From a virus, in IMG/VR virus record IMGVR_UViG_3300025732_000085, positions 1 to 42,647 of that record: a stretch of DNA of 42,647 bases, one strand, 5' to 3'. The notes under the pieces are model-generated. The model worked only from the letters and a program-made list of their open reading frames with translations. It was not told where the DNA came from and ran no database searches. Numbering within the stretch: position 1 is the first letter of the stretch; every line of letters starts with the position of its first letter. Below, in pieces: positions 1 to 6,231 of this stretch. The translations under genes were made by a program, and so were the position numbers.

Positions 1-1
1 C

Positions 2-331
2 GGCCGGTTCTTCGGCTTTGACCTGCAGACCATGGAACAAGGCCTTCAGTTCACCCGCTACGAAGCACCAGGCGAACATTACGAATGGCACATTGACCGA
101 GGCATGAACACCGGCACCCGCAAACTGTCGCTGTCCCTACAACTCACCAACCCCGACGAGTATGAAGGTGGCGACCTCGAACTGTGGTTCGGAGGCGAAC
201 CCGTCAAAGCGAGCCGTGACCGAGGCATGATGACCCTGTTCCCGTCATACGCACTTCACAGGGTCACCCCAGTAACCTCCGGTGTTCGGTACAGTTTGGT
301 ATGTTGGGTGTCGGGACCACCGTTCAAATAA
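2..331 (+). CDS. 2OG-Fe(II) oxygenase, PKHD/prolyl-hydroxylase type (5' truncated)
   Basis: C-terminal 109 residues of a 2-oxoglutarate- and iron-dependent dioxygenase, cut by the window edge. Visible are the iron-binding H-x-D in EWHIDRG, the distal His in ALHRV and the Arg in GVRYSL expected to hold 2-oxoglutarate. The family hydroxylates protein side chains or small substrates; the substrate here is unknown. It differs at only 5 of 109 residues from the complete gene at 40659-41297, so on a circular genome the two are one gene seen in two variants. The next gene starts 16 bases downstream with a strong ribosome site. Confidence 0.8.
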   Translation, partial: GRFFGFDLQTMEQGLQFTRYEAPGEHYEWHIDRGMNTGTRKLSLSLQLTNPDEYEGGDLELWFGGEPVKASRDRGMMTLFPSYALHRVTPVTSGVRYSLVCWVSGPPFK

Positions 332-347
332 CCTGACAGGAGGGGAC

Positions 348-596
348 ATGCCTGCCAAGCAGAACCTGTTCGACCACATCGTTGCGGTCAACACCACCAA
401 AAAAGGTCCGTCTTGCACCATGCAGACGATCATGGCCGCCCTCAGCCCGGAAGACCTGGACGGCCTGAACAGAGCCTTGGCCAACCCGGACATCCGAGGC
501 ACAGCGATCCGCAAGGCGTTGGGCGACCGAGGCTTGAAGGTCAGCGACACGACGCTCGGCCGCCATCGACGGGGGGAGTGCCTCTGTGGCTCTTGA
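348..596 (+). CDS. small HTH-like DNA-binding protein, paired with phosphoesterase
   Basis: 82 residues, starting at ATG 348 behind a strong AGGAGGGG site seven bases or fewer upstream. An in-frame upstream start at 282 would read through the previous gene and is rejected. The C-terminal half (ANPDIRGTAIRKAL, then VSDTTLGRHRRGEC) has the look of a helix-turn-helix followed by a basic recognition segment and a Cys-x-Cys tail. Small proteins of this kind often precede metallophosphoesterases in actinophages; that is recall, not tested. The gene overlaps the phosphoesterase start by 11 bases, so the pair is translationally coupled. The second copy at 41316-41564 differs at 5 of 82 residues. Confidence 0.75.
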   Translation: MPAKQNLFDHIVAVNTTKKGPSCTMQTIMAALSPEDLDGLNRALANPDIRGTAIRKALGDRGLKVSDTTLGRHRRGECLCGS

Positions 597-1656
597 CGAC
601 GACATTCAGGAATACAACGACGACAGCGACAAACTGAGGGCGCTCCTGCTCCAAGCCCGCCGGGCCCGCCAGTCGGCAGATCAGATGAACGCCGGCCTGA
701 TCGAGCGGATCACCGAGCTGGAGAAGGCGCTCGAGATCGTGGACGCCACCACCACCCTCAGCCTTGACCCGCCGAAATGGCTGGTCGCAGCCCCATCCAG
801 CCGCAAGAAGCACGCCACCCTGACCTTGATCCTGTCCGACACCCACTTCGATGAGGTTGTCCTACCGGAAGAAGTCGGCGGTCTGAACGCCTACAACCGG
901 GCCATAGCCGAAATCCGGTTGCGCTTATGGGCCGAGAACGCCATCAAGATCGCCAGGCATTACCTGTCCGGCGTCACCTACGACGGGGTCGTCGTCATGC
1001 TCGGAGGCGACATCTTCTCCGGCGACATCCACGACGAACTAGCCCAAACCAACGAGGACACCATCCTCGGCTCCCTGCTCCATTGGGCTGAACAGATCGG
1101 CGCCGCCCTATCCCTGCTCGCAGACGAATTCGGCAAAGTCCACGTCGCCTGCGTCATCGGCAACCACGGTCGCATGAGCCGGAAACCTCGAGCCAAACTC
1201 CGAGCCAAAACCAACTTTGACTGGCTGCTCGGCAAGATGATTGAACGGCACTTCAACAAAGACAAACGGTTCACCTTCCAAATCTCCGAGAACGCCGACG
1301 TGATCGTCCCCATCTACGGTTGGGGCCACCTCCTGACCCACGGCGACCAAGTCCACGGCGGAGGCGGAATCGGCGGCATTTGGCCCCCCATCATGCGGAT
1401 GCGAGCAAGAAAAGCCCAGCGTGCGATGGACATCGGCCACCCTTTCCACACCCTGTGGATGGGGCATTGGCACCAGCTGATCCAAACCCCAGGGATGATC
1501 GTCAACGGCTCCACCAAGGGTACCGACGAATACGCCTGGATCTCCAACTTTGGACACGAGCCACCGCAACAGGCGCTTGCTATCGTGACCCCCGAGCACA
1601 ACATCACGCTCCAAGCGCCGGTGTTCTGCCACGACCGCAAGAGGGAGAAATGGTGA
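586..1656 (+). CDS. calcineurin-like metallophosphoesterase
   Basis: 356 residues with the full metallophosphoesterase signature: SDTH (D85, H87), GGD (D142), GNH (N193, H194), a His near THGD (H252) and GHWH (H294, H296). These residues would form a two-metal phosphodiesterase or phosphatase site. Residues 1-75 form a separate helical, charged N-terminal extension. GTG 586 is chosen because it gives the same N-terminus in both copies and overlaps the HTH gene. The substrate is unknown: RNA, DNA or nucleotide phosphates are all possible. The conserved pairing with a small DNA-binding protein suggests a nucleic-acid or regulatory role. The copy at 41554-42624 differs at about 22 of 356 residues, none in the metal motifs. 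Confidence 0.9.
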   Translation: MALDDDIQEYNDDSDKLRALLLQARRARQSADQMNAGLIERITELEKALEIVDATTTLSLDPPKWLVAAPSSRKKHATLTLILSDTHFDEVVLPEEVGGLNAYNRAIAEIRLRLWAENAIKIARHYLSGVTYDGVVVMLGGDIFSGDIHDELAQTNEDTILGSLLHWAEQIGAALSLLADEFGKVHVACVIGNHGRMSRKPRAKLRAKTNFDWLLGKMIERHFNKDKRFTFQISENADVIVPIYGWGHLLTHGDQVHGGGGIGGIWPPIMRMRARKAQRAMDIGHPFHTLWMGHWHQLIQTPGMIVNGSTKGTDEYAWISNFGHEPPQQALAIVTPEHNITLQAPVFCHDRKREKW

Positions 1657-1952
1657 GTATCGACCGGCATGCCGTCTCGGCACAAGAGTGCGTCCCGCCC
1701 GTGGTACAGAACTTTTGGCCGGACGTTATTCCGGTCCACGCCATCTCCATTGTGGACGTTATTGGCCTCGAAGGAAAGCGAGAAATCATCGTGCTAACCG
1801 ACTCAGATCAGCCGCCGTGGGTCACCTCCGGCCTTCTCACCCTCGTCAAATCGGACGTCGAAACCGACTGGTCATCGCACTACCCGTATGAGGACGACGA
1901 CGACTACGAGGACGACGAGGACGAGGACGACGATGAGTATGACGACGAGTAA
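1650..1952 (+). CDS. unknown protein with polyacidic C-terminal tail
   Basis: 100 residues, ATG 1650, preceded by GAGGGAG and overlapping the phosphoesterase stop by 7 bases. Residues 1-75 form a small folded-looking domain with no family I recognise. The last ~20 residues are almost only Asp, Glu and Tyr, encoded by a GAC/GAG tract at 1890-1950. Acidic tails of this type can mimic nucleic acid or bind basic proteins, but nothing here proves that. The next gene starts inside the acidic tract. A second copy begins at 42618 and runs off the right edge. Confidence 0.65.
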   Translation: MVSIDRHAVSAQECVPPVVQNFWPDVIPVHAISIVDVIGLEGKREIIVLTDSDQPPWVTSGLLTLVKSDVETDWSSHYPYEDDDDYEDDEDEDDDEYDDE

Positions 1953-2106
1953 GCCAGCAGTTCGCACCGTCCGTCTCGCTGCCCTCCGACAGACCGTCGC
2001 CTGGCTCGAGCGCGCCATGCCCAAAGGTCAGCAGGAACAGGATGAGGTGTATCGGCTGATCTTGGAACTCAGGCGCGCCATGAACCCCCCGAAGCAGGAG
2101 AACTAG
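1933..2106 (+). CDS. small unknown helical protein
   Basis: 57 residues starting at ATG 1933 inside the 3' end of the acidic-tail gene, in another frame. An earlier in-frame ATG at 1888 would add a run of Thr and Arg that is only the shadow of the GAC/GAG repeat, so it is rejected. The body is basic and alpha-helical (LAALRQTVAWLERAMPKG then EVYRLILELRRAM). No family recognised. It is the last gene before the lysis cassette and could belong to either transcript segment. Confidence 0.5.
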   Translation: MSMTTSKPAVRTVRLAALRQTVAWLERAMPKGQQEQDEVYRLILELRRAMNPPKQEN

Positions 2107-2116
2107 ACTGTGAGGC

Positions 2117-2257
2117 ATGAGCCGACACCAAAGACTGGTCACCACAGCCGTCTTGATGTTAGCCTGCCTGACATTGAGCCAATGCTCCGACCGATACAGG
2201 AACCCAGCCGATGACCCAAGAAACCAAACCCCGCCAGCGTCGACGCCGTCTAAGTAA
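2117..2257 (+). CDS. short lipoprotein-like protein, candidate outer spanin (Rz1-like)
   Basis: 46 residues. Basic start (MSRHQRLVTT), hydrophobic stretch, then Cys within a signal-like segment: either MLAC (Cys17) or LSQC (Cys23) could be a lipobox, neither canonical. After the Cys comes a short Pro/Asn/Arg-rich tail. Its last 47 bases overlap the start of the holin candidate in another frame. Size, composition and overlap resemble Rz1-type outer spanins, but those act on Gram-negative outer membranes, and the inferred host is an actinobacterium. It may instead act on another cell-envelope layer, or be a chance frame. A GTGAG-containing site lies just upstream. Confidence 0.4.
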   Translation: MSRHQRLVTTAVLMLACLTLSQCSDRYRNPADDPRNQTPPASTPSK

Positions 2258-2501
2258 CGACGAAATCGAGTCACGCACTCGAGCCGTCCTTATTATGACC
2301 CTCGCTGGGGTATTGGGCATCTCCGTCCTCGCCCTGCTTTACAGCCTGATCTTTGTGTTCCAGCCAATGGAACAATCCCCGAATGACAAAGCGTTCCTTG
2401 ACATTCTTCAGCCGCTGATCTTCAGCATCGGTGGCGCAATGACCGGCCTTGCCGCCGGTGGAGCAATGGCGAAGCGCAAAGACGACGACAACGACGAATA
2501 A
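2211..2501 (+). CDS. holin-like membrane protein with two TM segments
   Basis: 96 residues. A highly basic N-terminus (KPRQRRRR) precedes a hydrophobic segment at about residues 26-48 and a second, Gly/Ala-rich one at about 67-85. The end is charged (KRKDDDNDE). Two TM segments, a charged C-terminus, small size and a position just before a peptidoglycan-peptidase candidate fit a class II holin, which would time lysis by opening the inner membrane. No sequence family was recognised, so the call rests on topology and context. The first 47 bases overlap the short lipoprotein gene. Confidence 0.55.
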   Translation: MTQETKPRQRRRRLSNDEIESRTRAVLIMTLAGVLGISVLALLYSLIFVFQPMEQSPNDKAFLDILQPLIFSIGGAMTGLAAGGAMAKRKDDDNDE

Positions 2502-2516
2502 GAAAGGACACCTGCC

Positions 2517-2747
2517 GTGTCAATGATTGTTCAAGCCACCATCACGTTCAGCATTCCCGTGGAGCACCTTCCGCCGGACATCCCCGGCGAGAACGAAACA
2601 CCGGAAGCCGACGCGATTCTGCCCACCAGCGGAGCCGAACAAGTCGCCTACGACCTGCTCACCAAACTCCAGCCGCTGCTGCCTGAAGGCATCTATCCGA
2701 TGTTGGTCGAAGCGATGGCGTTCAAGATGGAGCGCATCGGTTCGTAA
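2517..2747 (+). CDS. unknown small protein in lysis cassette
   Basis: 76 residues from GTG 2517, with AGAAAGGA about 9 bases upstream. Begins with a beta-like segment (MIVQATITFSIPVEHLPPD), then an acidic middle and a helical end (AYDLLTKLQPLL, then MLVEAMAFKM). No signal peptide, TM segment or motif. It sits between the holin and endolysin candidates, which hints at a lysis or regulatory role, but nothing in the sequence shows it. Confidence 0.55.
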   Translation: MSMIVQATITFSIPVEHLPPDIPGENETPEADAILPTSGAEQVAYDLLTKLQPLLPEGIYPMLVEAMAFKMERIGS

Positions 2748-2765
2748 CTGCTAGTGTGGCGGGCT

Positions 2766-3251
2766 ATGGCTCGTCCTTACACCGGTTCCAAAGACGCTGT
2801 TCATGCCGCCAAACGCGCTGGCACAATGGCCGTCTACGACAACCTCAAATTCCTATTTGGCTTGAAGCCATTAGGGGTGTTCTCGGATCGAGACGTGCGA
2901 GGCAAGCCAGGCGTCAAATCCGTCCACGCCACCTACCGGGCGATGGATCTTGGCGGCAGCCCCGACCAGCTCAAGAAAGTCATTGACTGGGTGTACGCCC
3001 ACCGGGACGCTTTGGGCATCGAAGAAATCCATGACTATGCCGGTAACTACCTACCCAACCCCAAAGGGTTCGGAGCTGGCTACCGCTGCGACCGAGACAA
3101 CGGCGGCCTCCTGTCCGGCTGGAAGGTGTACGACAAGAACACCATCGGCTCCCCCGGAGCCACCTGGACCCACCTTGAGGTCAGCCCTGCTATCGCAGAT
3201 TCCACCAAAGAACAGATTGACGCAATCTTCAAGAAGGCTTTGGAGGCATAG
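2766..3251 (+). CDS. M15-type zinc peptidase, candidate endolysin
   Basis: 161 residues from ATG 2766; GTG 2754 would add four residues and neither start has a clear ribosome site. Residues 52-61 (SVHATYRAMD) match the S-x-H-x-x-x-x-A-x-D metal motif of M15/VanY-type peptidases, although the usual Gly is Tyr. A third zinc ligand is offered by TWTHLEV (about H136). Such enzymes cut peptide cross-bridges or D-Ala ends in peptidoglycan. Between the motifs lies a ~75-residue helical insert. There is no signal peptide, so export would depend on the adjacent holin. Context and motifs together make it the best endolysin candidate in the genome. Confidence 0.6.
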   Translation: MARPYTGSKDAVHAAKRAGTMAVYDNLKFLFGLKPLGVFSDRDVRGKPGVKSVHATYRAMDLGGSPDQLKKVIDWVYAHRDALGIEEIHDYAGNYLPNPKGFGAGYRCDRDNGGLLSGWKVYDKNTIGSPGATWTHLEVSPAIADSTKEQIDAIFKKALEA

Positions 3252-3511
3252 TGGAAGCCGTTCTCGTCGCCCTGATCTCGGGAGCGTTTGCCGTCGTTGG
3301 CATCCTGGTCGAGAAAGGGAGACGGGAAAACAAACGGGACCATGCCACCGTGGTTGACCGGCTGGATCTGGTGTCATCAGAAATCCGCAAGGACATCCGC
3401 CAAGTGCGCGCCGATCTGACTAGCCACATCAACAGTTCGGCACATAGTTCCCAACCAGCACCAGCACCGGTTGCTAAAATCACCAGAGGACGCAAGCCGA
3501 AGGCCGGATAG
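3251..3511 (+). CDS. single-TM coiled-coil protein, lysis-associated
   Basis: 86 residues from GTG 3251, overlapping the last base of the peptidase gene. Residues 3-22 are a TM helix (VLVALISGAFAVVGILV). A basic hinge follows, then a heptad-like helix (about 33-62), a Pro/Ala linker and a basic tail. This TM-plus-coiled-coil layout is seen in accessory holins and inner spanins; the DUF2746 type of mycobacteriophages has a similar shape, which is recall only. Context in the lysis cassette supports a membrane lysis role. Confidence 0.5.
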   Translation: MEAVLVALISGAFAVVGILVEKGRRENKRDHATVVDRLDLVSSEIRKDIRQVRADLTSHINSSAHSSQPAPAPVAKITRGRKPKAG

Positions 3512-3531
3512 CCGTAGGTCGTAGGAGACAC

Positions 3532-4179
3532 ATGGCTGTATCAAATCTCAATCTCGGACCCGGTTTCGCTGCGGCTCTTCTCGCAAAGAAGAGGCGTGAT
3601 CTTGCCGCTGCCCAAGCAGAAGCTGCCGGTCAACTTCGCCAATCTGACATTGGTCGCCAATTTTACCAGGCTGGGCAAAACCTTGAATCGAATCTTGAGG
3701 GTCGTGGCATCCTCAAATCTGGCGAAGCGATGACCGGTCGAGTCAATCTTGGGGCCGAAGAAAAAGCTGCTCGAGCGGCAGCAACAATGCAAACCGAGAA
3801 TGCAATCAATCAAGCCAACATGGATTACGCATCTGCCCTTGCCGCAGCGCAAGCAGCAAGCAGTCAAGGGACAGCCGCACAACCGGCCGCTCCCGCACCG
3901 CGTCCCAGCCGACCCGGTGGCGGCGGTAATAGTGGCGATGACGGTTCGTCAAATGCGCCAAAAGGCCCCACCCTTCCGCCGGGCATTGACTTTGGTGCTC
4001 TTGCCAACGCAATGAACAAGCCGAAGACGGTAACTCCGACGCCAGTCAGGACTGTTGGCGGCATCACCGTGCGTCCCGGCGATACGCCATCGGAAACAAC
4101 TGGGCGCGGTACTCGCAAGCCAGTAACACGCCCATCAACGCCGACCAACCAGTTTGGCCGTATCCGAGGTGGCATGTAA
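3532..4179 (+). CDS. putative internal virion protein (Ala/Gln-rich)
   Basis: 215 residues, ATG 3532 behind AGGAGA. The first 105 residues are helical and rich in Ala, Gln and Glu. From about 115 on it becomes a disordered Pro/Gly/Ser/Thr tail (PAPRPSRPGGGGNSGDDG). The stop overlaps the next start (TAATG). As the first of four coupled genes ending in a giant protein, it occupies the place of gp14 in T7-like phages, whose small internal protein forms part of the DNA-ejection channel. No homology is claimed; the call is by position, composition and size order. Confidence 0.5.
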   Translation: MAVSNLNLGPGFAAALLAKKRRDLAAAQAEAAGQLRQSDIGRQFYQAGQNLESNLEGRGILKSGEAMTGRVNLGAEEKAARAAATMQTENAINQANMDYASALAAAQAASSQGTAAQPAAPAPRPSRPGGGGNSGDDGSSNAPKGPTLPPGIDFGALANAMNKPKTVTPTPVRTVGGITVRPGDTPSETTGRGTRKPVTRPSTPTNQFGRIRGGM

Positions 4180-4700
4180 TGGGCATCGGATTCGATACGC
4201 CACTCGGCGGACTTGCTATCGAAATGGCTATCCGCAACATGGAAGCCAAAAAGAAGGCTGGCGAACAAAACCAATACGAACAGGACTTGGTCAATAAGCG
4301 TCTCGAAATGTATGGCGGCGACATCAAGGACTACCAGAATGTCTGGGATCGTGGGTATGGCGGCACGATGCAAGCCGCGCAGTCCCAAGCACAAGCGTTG
4401 CAGGACTATTGGACTGGACTGCCCGAAATCATGGTCGCTGCCGCAAAAGAACAACAGGCCACCGGCGGAACCGGAACCTCGTCATCCATGCCCACTACGC
4501 CTGGCCTGACCGCTGCTCAGCAATACACAATCGCATCCAACGTCGCCACCCCACCGTGGACTGCCGGTAACCCAGTAACTCAAAAGCCACAGGTCGGAGC
4601 TGATGTCATTGAGCAGCGTTCCGCTATCGCTCGACGCGCTAAAGCAGCAGCACCACGGTTGAAGTCTCGTCGGGTCTACACCCCGCAGATGGGCCGGTAA
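4179..4700 (+). CDS. putative internal virion/structural protein
   Basis: 173 residues. Starts with a short glycine-containing segment, then a long helical region (MEAKKKAGEQNQYEQDLV and onward), and a Thr/Ser/Pro-rich second half ending in a basic segment (RRAKAAAPRLKSRRVYTPQMGR contains the basic end). Overlaps its neighbours on both sides by TAATG, so the four genes are translated as a chain. Family not recognised. Likely a virion protein working with the 509- and 2005-residue products. Confidence 0.5.
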   Translation: MGIGFDTPLGGLAIEMAIRNMEAKKKAGEQNQYEQDLVNKRLEMYGGDIKDYQNVWDRGYGGTMQAAQSQAQALQDYWTGLPEIMVAAAKEQQATGGTGTSSSMPTTPGLTAAQQYTIASNVATPPWTAGNPVTQKPQVGADVIEQRSAIARRAKAAAPRLKSRRVYTPQMGR

Positions 4701-6229
4701 TGGCACCCCGTACTGGGCCGCAAGGAATCACCCTGCAAGACGTCGTTCGAGTTGCAAGCGGTGGTTCTCGAGCCATGAACGCCCCCCAGCCTCCCAGCGG
4801 TGATCGTGGTGGATACACGTTCACGACACGCACGGCTGGGATGCCATCTACACCCGCAGCATTTGACGCCACCAAAATCTATGCAAGTTTGATTGGTGCA
4901 CCATCAACAGGTTACGGCAAAACTTACGGTGGATTCAAAACAGCTGGTCAGCTCCAAGATGCTGTTCTCGGACAGGCATACCAGTTGCCGCAAATCATTG
5001 CATTGGCGCAACAGCAAGCCGCCGCCGAAGAAGCCCGCCTGAACGAACTTGCAACTACTGAGTCAAGTTTGATTCGCCCTGGCACCATCGGTTTCGACGC
5101 ATACAAACAAGCCCAAGAAGACGTGCGCCGTTATGGCGGTCCTCTTGGCAACCAGCCAGAAGTCCAGGCTGCGCGTCAGGCTTTGAATGTTGTGACCGGA
5201 CAGCAGGAAGCGGCAGCCAACGCTGCGCCGACGGTTGCTCAAATGCAAAGGGACATCGGTATTTCTGGTGGATATGCACCAAGCCGCAGAGGATGGTTGA
5301 GCCCCAATGTTGCCGACCTAATTCAGCTGCGAAATCTTGGTGCGATCCCGACACAGCAAGAATCGGCCAGCCTCGCTTTAGCCCGCCAGAAAGCCGAAGA
5401 AGACCTTCGCAACGCATCGTATGCAGCGCACATGAACCGCATGAACACGATGGCTATCCCAAGTGGTCGAGAAGAAGTCAACAGTCTCGGTGAAACTCGA
5501 GCCGACGTTGAGGCCGCAGGCCGAGAATTTGTGCCCGATCCCGCAGCTTCGCTGGCTATTTCACAAATGACCCCAGAGATTCGTGGCCTTATTCAGCCGC
5601 AATACGAACGTGGCGTCGTCCCGTACCAGCAGTTGGCAACCGAATTGTCCGGCATCCCCATCTCGCAGTTGGCACAGCAGATCGCCACCGAGTCCTACGG
5701 CCAGAACCCGTTCTTGGCGCAAGGAATGTTCACATCCAAAGTTGATCTTGACTATGCAAACCGTCAGCGTCAACTTGAGCAGGAAGCGTTGCGCCAACAG
5801 GGCATTGACTTCGGTATGTCAACCGACGAAGCGATCTACCAGAAGTACGGCGCCGATGCTTATCAGCAGTATCAGGACGCCAAGACACAAGGCGCCTATG
5901 AGAAAGCATTCGGACCGGCGCAAACAGCCGAGGAAGAAGCATTTGATGCTCAGGCCATGAACACCCTCGGGGTCGTGCCTGCTGCTATCGCAGGAGACTT
6001 CCCTGCATCTAAGGCTCGAGAACTGCTGTCTGACCCAGGGTTCGTACAAATTCTTCAGGATTCGCGCACCGCAGTCCAAGACTACGAAGCGGTATCGAGC
6101 GCTGATAAGAAAGCCAAAGCAGCAGAAATTGCCGCTGAATTTGAAGCACAGAGCGGCGATCCAGTGGCAGCACAAATCCTTTACAATGCGCTACTCTCGT
6201 TTGACTACCTGTATCAAATAGGAGAATAA
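4700..6229 (+). CDS. putative internal virion protein, 509 aa
   Basis: 509 residues, mostly helical and rich in Ala, Gln and Glu with few hydrophobic runs. Residues 95-260 hold repeated AQQQAAAEEARL-like helices. Near the C-terminus a helical segment is rich in Lys, Ala and Glu (ADKKAKAAEIAAEFEAQ). No enzyme motif seen. Starts at the TAATG overlap and ends two bases before the next start. Its size and place just before the giant gene parallel gp15 of T7-like phages, which lines the ejection conduit; this is an analogy, not proven homology. Confidence 0.5.
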   Translation: MAPRTGPQGITLQDVVRVASGGSRAMNAPQPPSGDRGGYTFTTRTAGMPSTPAAFDATKIYASLIGAPSTGYGKTYGGFKTAGQLQDAVLGQAYQLPQIIALAQQQAAAEEARLNELATTESSLIRPGTIGFDAYKQAQEDVRRYGGPLGNQPEVQAARQALNVVTGQQEAAANAAPTVAQMQRDIGISGGYAPSRRGWLSPNVADLIQLRNLGAIPTQQESASLALARQKAEEDLRNASYAAHMNRMNTMAIPSGREEVNSLGETRADVEAAGREFVPDPAASLAISQMTPEIRGLIQPQYERGVVPYQQLATELSGIPISQLAQQIATESYGQNPFLAQGMFTSKVDLDYANRQRQLEQEALRQQGIDFGMSTDEAIYQKYGADAYQQYQDAKTQGAYEKAFGPAQTAEEEAFDAQAMNTLGVVPAAIAGDFPASKARELLSDPGFVQILQDSRTAVQDYEAVSSADKKAKAAEIAAEFEAQSGDPVAAQILYNALLSFDYLYQIGE

Positions 6230-6231
6230 CT

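Larger units (their letters stand above)
1..1679. repeat. left terminal region, diverged copy of the right end
   Basis: Bases 1-1679 align with 40967-42647, with a 2-base length difference in the spacer after the oxygenase gene. Gene content and order are the same, but the copies are not identical. Some stretches differ at about one base in seven, others are identical for about 90 bases, for example around 1570-1660. Most changes are synonymous and all reading frames are intact. A terminal redundancy or assembly overlap from a single phage should be identical. The pattern therefore suggests a circular genome of about 40.97 kb assembled from two strains; a true tandem duplication is the alternative. 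Confidence 0.85.

Noticed and set aside
1890-1950. GAC/GAG repeat as a microsatellite-type mobile repeat
   Set aside because: It is the coding sequence of the acidic tail and is in frame; no unit expansion beyond codon repetition can be shown, since the second copy is cut by the window edge.
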